NCBI RefSeq assembly: GCF_020906515.1 | Contig: NC_085849.1 | Location: 434,001 to 498,000 of the forward strand | Direction: 5' to 3' | Source: Vanrija pseudolonga | Lineage: Eukaryota > Basidiomycota > Tremellomycetes > Trichosporonales > Trichosporonaceae | Length of the DNA: 64,000 nt | Part shown: positions 43,699-54,619 of the stretch, piece by piece | Layout: every line of letters starts with the position of its first letter | Numbering within the stretch: position 1 is the first letter of the stretch | Program-made: the position numbers and the translations under genes | Notes under the pieces: model-generated | Database searches by the model: none | What the model saw: only the letters and a program-made list of their open reading frames with translations | Told to the model about the DNA's origin: nothing

Positions 43699-46600
43699 AT
43701 GCCAGTCTACCGGCTCCCCCCCAAGCCCACCCTCGGGCCCCCATCCGACGAGCCGCAGGCGCACTATCTCGACCGCACGCACCTGGCGTACCAGTACCGC
43801 AGAGTGAGTAGCGTGCAACTACCCCGCTGACGGTGACCAGGGCGAAGGCCTCGACGACGATACCGACCTGAGCCAGTCGTTCCCGGTCCACACCTATGCC
43901 CTCGGCTCTACGCGCTCCGAGTCTGGCGCGCTCAAATTTATGAAGGTGCGTTGTCGTGTGACGCGCTCCGCTGACGCCAGGGCTTCGGACTCCCGACCGA
44001 CACGGCGAACTCGCGCCTCAACTTCAACATGGACAAGATGTGGATCTACGTGTACGCCATCCCGACCAAGTCCGTCACTACACCGCCAGTCTTCATCCCG
44101 CTCGAGGTCGAGATTCCCTTCGAGGTGCGTTGCAGGCGGGGCGGGGCACAGCTGACGCCAGGATATTGTGACGAGCGGTGTCAGCGTCATCCGTGCGCCG
44201 CGAAAAGACGACGATCAATCCCTCGTCACCTTGACCGTCACCACTCGGCGCCCAGCGCGCTTTTACCTGCCGATCAATAATCGGATCGCGCGGCGCGCCA
44301 CAGAACGCGACTTTGTCTTCAGCCTCGGGCCGCAAGAGTCTATCCCAGTATGTGTCTGTGTATGTGGCTTGACTGACGGACACCAGGGGCGCTCCGTACC
44401 GGAGATGAAAGCGAAGGGTGGGTCGGACCGGGGGCGGTGCTGACGCCGTTCAGGATACATCATCCACGAGGGGCACGCGGGCCCAATCGAAGCCGTCGCG
44501 GAGGACCCGCTCACGGTGCAGGTGAACGCATGGCTCACGTGGCAGTTCGAGTTCATGCTCGGCCCGCGCGAGCGGCAGGAGTTTCGCCAGAAGATCATCG
44601 ACCTCGGTATCGTCGGCCGCGAGGAGGGCATGGACTGGCTCGCGCACGCCGGCGAGAAGAAGATCAAGGTCGTGCCGCCGGAGAACATGGCCCACGTCAA
44701 TCCCAATGCCGTCCTCCAGGGGATGGACTTTCGTCTGCGGTACCTTGTTGAAGGGCTCGTGACACATGGCATCGTGGTGCAGACGGAAATCCCGCAGCTG
44801 GTGCACGCTCTCGACAAGATGTGCGACTCGGCCAAGCTCAAGGAGCGGGTGGTGACGGCACTATTCAACGAAGAGCGCATCCGCGACATCAAGGGGATTA
44901 TAACGGGTCAGTAGTGCGCCGGGCCTGCGGTCGTCCCTCCTGACACAAAACAGTCCGAGCACGGCAGCTGCGCAAGCGCCGCCTCAAGGTCGACTCGCAC
45001 CTCGTCGAGGTGTACAAGTGCCGCGTGACGCCGACGAGGATTTGCCTGTCCCCGCCCGAGCTCGACACCTCGAACGACGCGCTGCGCAAGCACAACGCGA
45101 ACTCGGATCGATTTCTGCGCGTGCACTTTGCCGACGAGGACGACCGGATCCAGATCAACCTCGCCGTGCTCGAGGCCGACACCGAGAAGCCGTACACCGG
45201 CCCAATTGCCCGTGTCCGATGAGCCCTCGCCTCTGGTATTGTCATTGCTGGCCGCCACTACGTGTTCCTCGTGTACGGCGCGTCCTCGGCCCGCGAGCAC
45301 ACATGCTGGTTTGTGGCCGAGGACGAGAGCAAAAACTTCACTGCAGAGGCCATCCGCGCGCGCCTCGGCTTTGACCAGATCACGCACAAAATTGTCGCCA
45401 AACACGCCGCGTACATGGGTCTGGTGCGTGCGCTGCGTGAGTTGTGCTGATACCTAGCCCTTCTCCGCCACACGTCCTGTCAGCATCGTGCTCGATATCC
45501 GATTAAAGATCCCAGACGTCAAGGAGAGGGCAACTGGAGTGTAGGTGTAAGCCGTAGGGCGCTGCTCACCTGCACAGCCTCTACACTGATGGTGTTGGCC
45601 GGTGCGGCTACAAGGTCGCCCGGCAGGCCGCTCGCGAGTTCGGCATCCTCACGGGTGTCGACGCCCAGCCGTCGGCGATCCAATTCCACTGCGGCGGAAT
45701 CAAGGGCGTCCTCTGCGTCTGCCCGCCGGAGATGTGCCGGCCGTCCGACGTCGTCTTCAGGCCATCGCAGATCAAGTTCGACTCCCACTCGTCCAAGCAG
45801 AAGTACGGTCTGAGTGTTGTGCAGGTGAGTGGTGCTGTCAGACTTGGGCAGGAATCACACCTGAACTCCTCAGATTGCACAGTTCCGCCGAGCGTTCCTC
45901 GACCGACAGTTCACCCTGCTTCTGTCTCACCTAGGCGTCGACGACAAGGTTTTCCGTAACCTCTACAACGAGGCCATTGAGGCAACACGTGGACTTTTGA
46001 CTCGGTTCGTGGAGGGACGTCCCACTGAGCACGACCTCCAAGCTGCGGTCGGCCTGTGCGCAGTGCGCATTAAGGAGCTCGGTGCCGCTGGCTTCAACCG
46101 CAACCCGTTCTTGATCGACGTGTGCAAGGTCCTAGAGACGCGCCTTCTCTCCGACGTCAAATGGAAGGCGCGCATAGAGCTGAAGAAGGGAGTATATCTC
46201 ATGGGTAAGGACAGGTCGGTGTTGCAGTAGTTGCTCACACCCAGGCGTGGCCGACGAGTTTGGCGTCCTGGAGGAAGGCGAAGTCTTTTGCCAGTACGAG
46301 AACCCAGCCGACCCGACCGAAGGCCCGGTCGTCGTCAAGGGCCCGTGTGCCATCATGCGTGCGCCGGCGCACAACCCAGGTGACATTCAGGTCGTCAACG
46401 CCGTCGACCACGAGAAGCTCCGTGACTTGAAGAATGTCATCGTCTTCGCCGTTCGTGGCAAGCCGCTGCCCCATATGTGAGCATTGAACTGGTCTGACGC
46501 AGAGCTGACTGTCAGGCTGTCTGGTGGCGACCTCGACGGTGACGACTACTCGCTCATCTGGGATCCACGCCTCCTGCCCAAGCTCCAGGAAGAGCCCGCC

Positions 46601-47686
46601 GCCTACGACGCAGTCAAGCCGTTCACTGTGAACAAGGTCACCATTGAGCACATCAAGTCTTTCTTCATAGACTTCCTCAAGAACGACATCCTTGGTCAGG
46701 TGTCAAGTGCCCATCTCGCCCATGCCGACCGCGTCGGCCCCCACACCGAGGTCTGCCGCACGCTGGCCAACCAGGCCAGTATTGCCGTCGACTTTCCCGA
46801 GACTGGCATGCCGGCCAAGATGGAGCCGCAATGGCAACCTCGCCGTTGGCCGCACTTCATGGGCAAGGAGTTGCAGGGCTCCAGTAAGAACAACTATGTC
46901 AGCCGGCGGATCCTGGGCCAGCTGTTCGATCTAGTCAGCCCCGACCCATCGTTCCAGCAAGTCGATATCGGGCAGCTGTCTGACGAGGATATTGCCGATG
47001 AGCGCATTGCACGGTACGAAGTCCCGCCATCCGTGCTCGACGATGCGTATCAGCTCAAGCAGTGGGTTTGACGAGCTTACTGCGAACTAACCCAGCAGGG
47101 ACTACGACTCCAAGGTCATTGGGCTCATGAAGCGGTACCGCATCACCGAAGCCGAGACTGTCGGCGGCATCGTCCTTCTCAACCCCCGGCGCCGAGGACA
47201 CCGGGAGGACGACCTCCGCGACCCAGTCGAGCAGAACTACCGCGCGCTCGCCAACAACGTCCTCGACGTCGCGGACAAGTTCCTCTCCAAGCGCCGGTTC
47301 AAGGCCGCGGTGACTGCGCGACAGGTCTACGCTATTGCCGCTTACCAGATCACCTATGTCAAGCCCGTCATCAAGGCTGTCGAGGAGCGGCTGGGCGTCA
47401 AGAACCCGCTTGCCGAGATGCTGGACGCCACGTCGCTCTCGAGCGGGACGAGCGTGGCGCCGACCCCCGCGACTGTAACCCCAGCCGAGTCGGTCAAGGG
47501 CGACAACGCAAGCGTGATTGGCGATGCCGCACCGATTATCCCGCTTCGGCCCGTTCTGGTCCCTGCGTGAGTCGCGCTGCGTTGACACCACTAACCCCCA
47601 GACCCATGATCTCGTTCCCCTGGGTGTTCTGGGAGGCCTTGTGCGACCTGCCAACTGTGAAGCAGGGCAACGGCCCCCCCACCTAG
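43699..47686 (+). CDS. RDP1: RNA-dependent RNA polymerase (RNAi), with one in-frame TGA
   Basis: Eukaryotic cell-encoded RdRPs copy single-stranded RNA to dsRNA that Dicer cuts into small RNAs. The gene has at least a dozen exons starting at ATG 43699 (exon 1 to 43803), most with clear GT/AG sites. Conserved parts include 'GIVIAGRHYVFLVYGASS', 'HTCWFVAEDE', 'LYTDGVGRCG' and the catalytic 'LSGGDLDGDDYSLIWD' with the Asp triad of the double-psi beta-barrel near 46520-46560. The C-terminus is complete ('PWVFWEALCDLPTVKQG'). The oddity is a TGA at 45220-45222, in frame between 'GPIARVR' and 'ALASGIVIAG', in a segment that is continuous in relatives; no intron I can draw removes it. Everything after it stays open. 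The splice pattern around 45424-45545 is uncertain. It may be a recent null allele, a sequence error, or read through. Confidence 0.87.
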
Positions 47687-48222
47687 CAAGATCCCACCCA
47701 ACCACACTGTGTAACAACAATCGCATACAATGTCATCCGTACCGCCACACTCACCCACCCACTCGTGGGCTCGTAGCATCCCGCATCATGCTGCATACAA
47801 TATCATCCATACCGCCCACATCGCCCACCCACTCGTGGGCTCGTACTCGTGGGCTCGTACTCGTGGGCTCGTACATAGCATCCCGCATCATGCATAACAT
47901 TGTGACTTCTGACGCGCGCGCGTTCCAGTGCCGTGGCGCAGTCACGCGACCGCGGCAAATTACTCCGGTTAGTACCCACTGTCTGTGCACCTGAGCACCG
48001 CGTTCGTCAGCCCCACAAAACGTCTAATGGCCAGGAGTGCATGGCATGGCATTTGATTCTACACGGTGATGCAGGTTGAGAGATGCGACAGTCTCGTAGT
48101 ATCTCGGGTTGTGGTGGCCGAGTGCGATCGGCTTTCGAGGAGAGAGACGAGGGTATACAGATTGTTGACAACTAAAGGGGTGTAGGCCGGGCACGGGCTC
48201 GGGCTCGGCTCGGGCTCGGCGA
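47687..48222. other. Intergenic with nested tandem repeat
   Basis: Lies between RdRP and PP4c, which converge here. The tandem repeat at 47723-47898 fills about a third of it; nothing else was recognised. Confidence 0.55.
47723..47898. repeat. Two-copy repeat with a nested 14-bp triplication
   Basis: A unit of about 70 bases starting GCATACAA and containing CACCCACTCGTGGGCTCGTA, then AGCATCCCGCATCATG, is present at 47723-47792 and again from 47793. In the second copy the 14-base word ACTCGTGGGCTCGT is repeated three times in a row (47831-47872). The copies differ at a few positions. Confidence 0.85.
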
Positions 48223-49378
48223 CTAGAGGAAGTACTCGAGCATGTGGGGCCGCTTCTGGGGCACGCTCTTGACGTCGGGCTGGGCGGCCTCGAACACCTT
48301 GTACTCTTGCCGCAGGTCCTCGTTGAGTTCGAGGATGGACGCGACGTTTCCGCATCTGCGGGGCGTTAGTTAGCCAATGCGCCGAGTGACGGTGAACGCC
48401 GCCGGCGCCACTACTACCCACCTATAACAGTAGTTTGGCGCACTCCACACCGTGACAATCTTCTGCCCAAACATGAGCTTGTAGCCCTCCATGACTAGCT
48501 GGTGTGCGCGCGCAATGAGCTCAATGTCGTTGTTGTGGCAGAAGCCCTCGACGACGTCGCCGCCAAACAGGAAGCCGGCGCCTCTTGGCGACATGCCCCA
48601 GCCGCTGATGTCGTCGGGGTCCGACCACAGCAGGTCGCAGAAGACGCCCTCGTGGGGCACTTCCTGTTTCCTGTCGATTGCGCGGATCTGGCGTCAGCGG
48701 GTGACAAGGTGGAGTTCACCCACCTGGTCTAATCGCACAAGCTGGGGCGACAGCCCTCCGTGCACACACAATATCCGGCCGTCGACAACGGCCGCGAGGG
48801 AGAGGAAGTCGAACACGTCGGTGCAGTATCTCCACACATTGCTGCTGCCGTATCTGCGTGTGTCAGCCGACTGCCCCACGCCCTCTCCTCGAGCCACTCA
48901 CTTCCTCTGGCACTCGTCGTAGAACCCGTACACCTGGGTAATCTGTCTCGACTCGTGGTTGCCGCGGATGAGGGTGATGCGGTCGGGATACCGGACTTTA
49001 AGAATCAGGAGCAGGAGGAACGTCTCGACAGAGTAGAAGCCGCGGTCGACAAAGTCGCCCATGAAGATGTAGTTTGTCTCGGGACACTGGCCGCCGATCT
49101 TGAACAGCTCCATGAGGTCGAAGAACTGGCCGTGGATGTCACCGCAGATCTGGTCGATGAGCATTGCGCCCTACACAGCCTTCCTTCCTTGACTTACAGT
49201 GACTGGGCTGTCGACATACTGGATGTTGCCCTCGTCCATGAGGATCTCCTTGGCCTTGAGGCAGAGCTCCTTGACTGCCGCCTCGGGGATGATCTCACAT
49301 CGCTTCAGCTGCTCGATTTGCCTGCCATCAGCTCGGCCCATACACACTCGCGACCCACTTGTCGAGGTCGGACGCCAT
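48223..49378 (-). CDS. PPH3: Protein phosphatase 4 catalytic subunit
   Basis: A PPP-family Ser/Thr phosphatase; PP4 dephosphorylates gamma-H2AX and Rad53 during checkpoint recovery and acts in nutrient signalling. Six exons (49378-49359, 49321-49198, 49149-48902, 48853-48724, 48687-48422, 48355-48223) join to 306 residues, matching human PP4c at 307. Metal-site motifs GDIHG, GDFVDRG and GNHE are present, as are '[19 protein letters not shown]' and '[13 protein letters not shown]'. '[18 protein letters not shown]' and N-terminal '[14 protein letters not shown]' favour PP4 over PP2A and PP6. It ends in YFL, the C-terminal Leu that is carboxymethylated in PP2A-like enzymes. No defects seen. Confidence 0.94.
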
Positions 49379-49850
49379 CGTGTCTACTTCGTCTATCTCG
49401 GATGCTGAGTGATCGGCAGCGCCTTCCCGTGTGCCAGCGCGCGCCGGTCGACTGACTGCCAGTTGCTGGTCGCTGGCCTGTCCGCACTCGTCACTACGCC
49501 AGAGGCTGGGCGAGCGTTTCGGGGAGTGTCGAGGCGGGGCACGGGAGACGATGGCCCGTGGAGAGTAGCGCGATTAATAAAAGTGAAGAGAAGGGTCACT
49601 GGCGGGGAAGTTGAAGTAATCAAGGTTTGGCCATTCGAATCGACGAAAACAACGACGAGACGACGGGGTGACGGCCGATGAGAGGAGTTGGGTGGCGTGC
49701 GCACGCCTAAAAGTTTAGCAGGCCTATTTTTAATCCGCGCCTAACTCCACCTGCCTGTGTTTTCGACCTCGATGAACGCACACTTCGAAGCACAAGCATC
49801 ACCGATCCCATTGTTGTCTCCCGCTCATCTCTTCACACAACAACGCAGCA
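49379..49850. other. Intergenic between divergent PPH3 and NUP49
   Basis: About 470 bases containing both promoters. TTTAGCAGG and TTTTTAATCC words near 49713-49735 are AT-rich for this genome. No gene seen. Confidence 0.45.
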
Positions 49851-51429
49851 ATGTCGTTCGGGTAAGTCGACAGCAGTCACAACAGCCTATCCGTCAGCAT
49901 GCTGATCTGCGCAGCTTTGGAAAGCCCGCGGCGCCGGCAGCGACATCCGTGCCCTCCTTCTCCATCTCCGCGCCGAGCAACGGCTCGCCCGCGCCCGCGA
50001 CCAGCGCCTTTGGCTCGTTCGGCGCCAAGCCAGCGGCTTCAGGCGGGCTGTTCGGCAGCACTCCCGCTGCCCCGGCCGCCGCCGCGCCGGCCGGCTCGTC
50101 GCTCTTCGGCTCGGCCAACGCCAACGCCGCCGCTGCTCCCGCGACGGGCGGCCTGTTTGGTGCGCCCAAGCCGGCGGCGACTGGATTCGGCGGCTTCGGA
50201 CAGCAGTCGACGGCCACGCCTGCGGCTCCTGCAGCCGGCGGCCTCTTTGGACAGCAGTCGACGACGGCGGCTGCGCCGGCGGCCACGGGCAGCCTGTTCT
50301 CGCGGATGGGCAACCCGCCTGCCCAGCAGCCAGCGGCGACTGGCGGTCTGTTTGGCCAGCAGCAACAGCAGCAGCAGCCAGCAGCCGGTGGACTGTTTGG
50401 CCAGCAGCAGCAGCAACAGCAACAGCCTGCCGCCACTGGCGGCCTCTTTGGCCAGGCGTCGACGACCCAGCCCGCGACGGGCCTGTTTGGAGCGCCCAAG
50501 CCGGCAACAACAGGACTCTTTGGCGGCGCGTCGACATCGCAGCCGGTCCAACAGGGATCCATGTTCGGTCAGCCTCAGGCGGCGCAGCAGCCTCCTGCTG
50601 GGCCAGCCATCCCCAAGCTGACGAGGTTCGCCGACCTTCCGGAACAGTACCAGAAGGAGATTGAGAGGATAGAGTGAGCTTGACAGAGATTGCTGAGCTG
50701 ACAGTGCAGAAACTTCATCAATGACAGGAAGCAGATCAGTGCTAGCATCGCGACGGAGAACATTGGCCGGGCGATCTGGCAGACGTCGAGCGACGTCAAG
50801 GCCGCAAGTGATGTGAGCTAGACGAGCTGCGGAAACGAGCTCACACCCGCAGGAATCAGCAGCGATCGCACAGGGCCTCCAGTCGCTCAAGCACTCGCTC
50901 GAGCAGCTCGCCACCAAGGTCTCCTCGGAAGCGCAGGACCTGCAGAAGCTCCTCGAGACGTGGGAGGCGGCCAAACCCGTCGACGCACGGTACTCTGAGA
51001 TCCGACCCCTCGCGCACCGCGACTTCCCGCAGGAGTAAGTTCACCCCCATGCCCACGGACGTCACTCACACACGCAAAGGTACTTTTACCGCGTGGCGCA
51101 GAGCGAGCAGGAGCGCGTCACGAGATACAAGCGCACGATCACGATGCTCACGCGCGCCGTCACCTCGCTTGCCAACGACCACGACAGCCTCAGCCCGCAG
51201 GTTGTCGCGCAGACCATCCAGAACAACCAGCAGGCCATCCTGTCGCTTGCTGGCCAGCTCGAGGGGCTGCAGCTCCGCATGAACGACCTGCGGACCCAGT
51301 ACACGTGGGTACAGTGTGTCTGGCTCCAGCTAACCCACCAGGGACAAGTACATCGAGGTGACGGGCTCGATGAGAAACCCGTTCGAGGTCGCGCGCGAGG
51401 AGAAGGGCGTGTCGCTGCTGCGCGCGTAG
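49851..51429 (+). CDS. NUP49: FG nucleoporin NUP49 (Nup58/45 type)
   Basis: Central-channel nucleoporin of the Nsp1-Nup57-Nup49 complex. Six exons (49851-49861, 49915-50673, 50710-50812, 50853-51034, 51080-51304, 51342-51429) join to 455 residues; the first exon holds only 11 coding bases. Residues to about 240 are Ala/Pro/Gln-rich with repeated GLFG and GFGG units, including two CAG-rich poly-Gln runs, and form the permeability barrier. From 'LPEQYQKEIERIENFINDRK' onward the protein is coiled-coil ('SLKHSLEQLATKV', 'LAGQLEGLQLRMNDLRTQY'), the part that trimerises with Nsp1 and Nup57. 'LPEQYQKEIE' near the start of the coil marks the Nup49/Nup58 family. The end 'GSMRNPFEVAREEKGVSLLRA' has no known motif. 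Confidence 0.9.
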
Positions 51430-51788
51430 TTGTGGCCGTAGGGTAGTGCCCGCATCATACTGCTTATACCCTTTGCATAATGTACATCGATGACATGACG
51501 GTGGAGCTAGTTGAACCGAGCGCAGTGGAAGTCACCGGCTCTCACCGCCACCGTCACAGTCACCATCCCCCTCCCGTCCCCTTTCCATCTCTCCGCCGTG
51601 CAAGTGAGAAGTGGTGCTGCATGCAATGGATGCTGTGATACAGGATATGCCAGTGGCCTACACATGACGCTTGCTGTCTGCTCTGTGGTCCGTCTGTCTC
51701 TGTCTGTGTCTCTCGTCTCTTCCGAACCTCCCTCCCTCCGCCGGCTCTATTAACCTCCCTTCGAGCCCTACCATCACCCAAACCCCGC
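51430..51788. other. Intergenic between convergent NUP49 and MGE1
   Basis: 3' flanks of both genes; CT-rich stretches near 51550-51740. Nothing else recognised. Confidence 0.45.
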
Positions 51789-52480
51789 TTACTCCATCTG
51801 GACGACGCCGACCTGCGCAGGGCGGAGGACACGGTCCTTGATGAGCCATCCGTCCTTGGCGACGTCGATGACCTCGCCCTTGTCGCGCACGCTGCCGTCT
51901 GCCCGCTTGGGCGCGACCTCCTGGGGCACCTGGAACGTCGCGTCGTGGTGGTTGGGGTCGAACTGCTTGCCGACGGGGTGCTCCATCGGCTTGACGCCGT
52001 TGAGCTCAAACGTCTGGAACAGGCCCTTGCGGGTGAGCTCGACGCCCGTGTAGAAGCTCTCGAGGGGGGTGCCCTTCTCGATCGGCTGGGGGACGTGCTT
52101 GAGCGCCGTGGAGAGCACGTCGGCGGTCGACAGCAGCGCCTTGGCAAAGCTCTGGATGGCAAAGTCCTGGGCCTTGACCTTTTCGTCGGCCGACCGCCTC
52201 GTGAGCGTCTGGTAGTCGGCGCGGAGGTACTGGATGTCCTTCTGCGGGAGGGGTCAGCTAACGACGGTCTACTCAGCTCCTCAGCAACACCCACGGTCAG
52301 CTCCTTGACCTTGGCCTCGAGCTCGGCAATCTTCTTCTCGTCGGCGCTCTGCTCGCCCTCGGCGGCGGGCTTGGCGGCGTCCGCCTCGGCAGAGTACGCG
52401 CGCACAGCGACGGCGCGGTACGCGACGGCGGGGCGGGCGACGGCCTGGCGGAGCGAGGTCGAGACGGAGCGGGCGAACAT
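51789..52480 (-). CDS. MGE1: Mitochondrial GrpE, nucleotide exchange factor for mtHsp70
   Basis: MGE1 releases ADP from Ssc1 during protein import and folding in the matrix. Two exons (52480-52295 and 52241-51789) give 212 residues. A typical presequence (FARSVSTSLRQAVARPAVA) is followed by a charged coiled coil ('DEKKIAELEAKVKELTKDIQYLRADYQTLTRRS') and the GrpE head: 'FAIQSFAKALLSTADVLSTAL', 'GVELTRKGLFQTFELNGV', 'KQFDPNHHDATFQVP', 'GWLIKDRVLRPAQVGV'. The last motif is the family signature. The GTGGGT donor was preferred because it makes the coiled coil continuous. All core residues look intact. Confidence 0.94.
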
Positions 52481-52875
52481 CGTGCTGGGTTGGGGTGGGT
52501 TGTGGGGTGTTGTGAGATGCGATGAGGAGTCGAAGGAGACGGTGTTCGCTGGAAAAGTTGGCCATTTCGTCCGAACCCGCCGAGATGGAGTTGTTGCAGT
52601 AAATGGGGGGAACGGATACATTCGGGTATCTTTGCTCCGCTCCGGCGGCGCCGAGCCGCGAGCCGCGGAGACGGATGCGCGACATTCGGCGGCATCCATC
52701 AAGCAGCAGCGACCATGTAATGCTTTGCGGCTTCTTCACCCCTCCTTGCATAGCCCACTTGCCCACACGCACACTCGTATCATGATACATGTCGTATACA
52801 ACAGTCGTGAACACATCTTCGTCTCGTTCTTCTCGCTCCTTCCATCACCTCTGTTCTCTCTCGGCCCATCGGCCT
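52481..52875. other. Intergenic, no gene seen
   Basis: MGE1 promoter and the 3' flank of the Pro-rich gene. No further feature recognised. Confidence 0.45.
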
Positions 52876-53669
52876 CTATCCTGACTTTAACAGGGCAAAG
52901 TGCGCGCCAAGCCCCCAGTCGTCCTCGTCAACAGGCCGGGGCGCATCGGGCTCGTCGAGCGGCGGCGGCCGGAACCAGAGGTTGGGCAGCGTCGGCGTCG
53001 GCGGTGTCTGCGGGCTGCCGTCCGAGCTTGCTGGGGAACTCGTTCGTGGCGGCGTGTCGTCGTGCACGAGCGGCGGCGGCGTGTACCGTTCCGCGTCGGC
53101 GTGGGGGTCTACGGCCAGCGCAGGAGGCTTGGGCAGTGGCCGGTGTGGCGGCTCGCGGTCGCGCCGCTTGAGCGTGACGAGCCGCGGGCGCGGGTGGCCC
53201 ACGACGTGCGATGGTCGTACTGATGGGGGTGTTGCCGGTGGGAGCTGCTGCTGCTGCTGCTGCTGCTGCTGCACCGCCGGCGGTGCTGGTGGTGGCCTTC
53301 GTCGCTCGAGCCGAGGTGGCCGGGGCGGTGGTGTTGGCGGGCGCACGACCTCCTCCTCAATGATCGACAGCCTCGGTGTTCTACATTGTCAGCTGGTTCC
53401 GATACGTGGCCGGCGCGACTCACCGCACGATCGGAGGTCGTGTAGGTCGCCGTGGCGGGGCGGGGACGACGCGCTGTCGGAGCACCGGCGGCGGTGGAGG
53501 GGGCGGAGGCGGCGCCTGGCGGACTGGCTCTGTCTGCCTGTTGCGAGTCAGCAATGCACGCGTCCACTCTGCTTGCAAGGACCCACCATGTCAACTCGCC
53601 CCAGATGCCAGTCTTCGTCACGCGCTTGAGTGGGGGTGGTGGTGCAATGTGCGTTGCTGTAGCTGCCAT
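52876..53669 (-). CDS. Pro-rich disordered protein, unknown
   Basis: Probably three exons: a start exon (53669 ATG, 'AATATHIAPPPPLKRVTKTG'), a middle exon to about 53425, and a last exon 53380-52876 ending 'WGLGAHFALLKSG'. The protein is about 220 residues, very rich in Pro, Arg and Ser, with a poly-Gln run of nine encoded by CAG repeats near 53250-53275. A conserved-looking acidic C-terminus (DEPDAPRPVDEDDWGLG) might be a binding motif. The first junction is ambiguous: two donors and two acceptors keep different frames in the middle exon. No domain is recognised. It could be an adaptor with SH3-binding PxxP motifs, but that is only a guess. Confidence 0.55.
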
Positions 53670-54619
53670 GGTGCGTGTCTAGTTCTGTCTATGCTTGCAC
53701 TTTGTGGCTTTTATTGTGGTTGCCCCTTGACTTCCGGCGGCGGTGGTAGCTGTGGGTGTGTGCGACGTCGTCGTCGTCGTGGTCGAGGTCGACGTCGCCG
53801 ACGCGTCCGTTTCGTGTGTCGTCGTGAGAGTGTGTGATGTGACGAGTGGGTGGGTGGGTGGGGTGTGGGTTCGCTCCACCTCGACGACCGGCGAGACCAG
53901 CTCTGTGTGTTGTGTGTCTCTGCTCACAACGTCTAGCTCCGAGCTCTGTTTGTCCGACGGTGCGACTTGACTTGTGCGACCTGCGCGGCTGTGGGGGTTG
54001 TCGTCGTGACGAGAGCAACAGCAACGATCTTCATATGCTAGCTACTAGATTTGCATCTGTCCATGTCGAGAAAACGGTAACCAGGCGACGGCGAGGATCA
54101 ACACAGAGTAGCAAAAAGTGGTGCGCGAGCAGAGGAGCTGCAGGAGCTGTAGGAGCAAGTCGATGGAGCCTCGGCATCGACTGGACCTCGGATTTCTACA
54201 ACTCGAGCTTGTTCAGTGGGCATACTGCCATTGCATGCCTCGGATGCAGCGCGAGCAAGGTTGGTTGTCGCTGCCCTCGATCCCCCCCTCGAACACTCAC
54301 CCCTCCCCTCTTCTCTCCTCTGCTGCTCCTCCTCTGCTCCCCGACAACCCCCTCGCTTGCATCCCCGTCACAACGTTTAATTGTGACGCAGTTCTTGTGC
54401 CTCTTTTGCCCTCTTTTGCCTGCTTCAGAATGGTGCCTCGCGACAACCCACCCACCCCGAGGCAGAGAGCAGAGACTGAGCCACCTGACCCGGCCCTCCT
54501 CGACAACGACGTCATGGCCTTGTCTTAGCGCAAGATCCCACATTGGAGACCATCTGGACGTCATCGACGGCAGCGACAACCATCACTACACTCACTACAT
54601 TGTACACACAACACACACA
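53670..54619. other. Intergenic between divergent genes
   Basis: 950 bases upstream of both the Pro-rich gene and the beta-glucosidase. Contains a GTGGGTGGGTGGGT block near 53846-53865. Frames open here do not show motifs. Confidence 0.5.

Noticed and set aside
48223-48421. A longer alternative C-terminus for PP4c in another frame
   Set aside because: The frame ending in the conserved YFL matches PP4c exactly in length and sequence, and splice phases add up without any shift.
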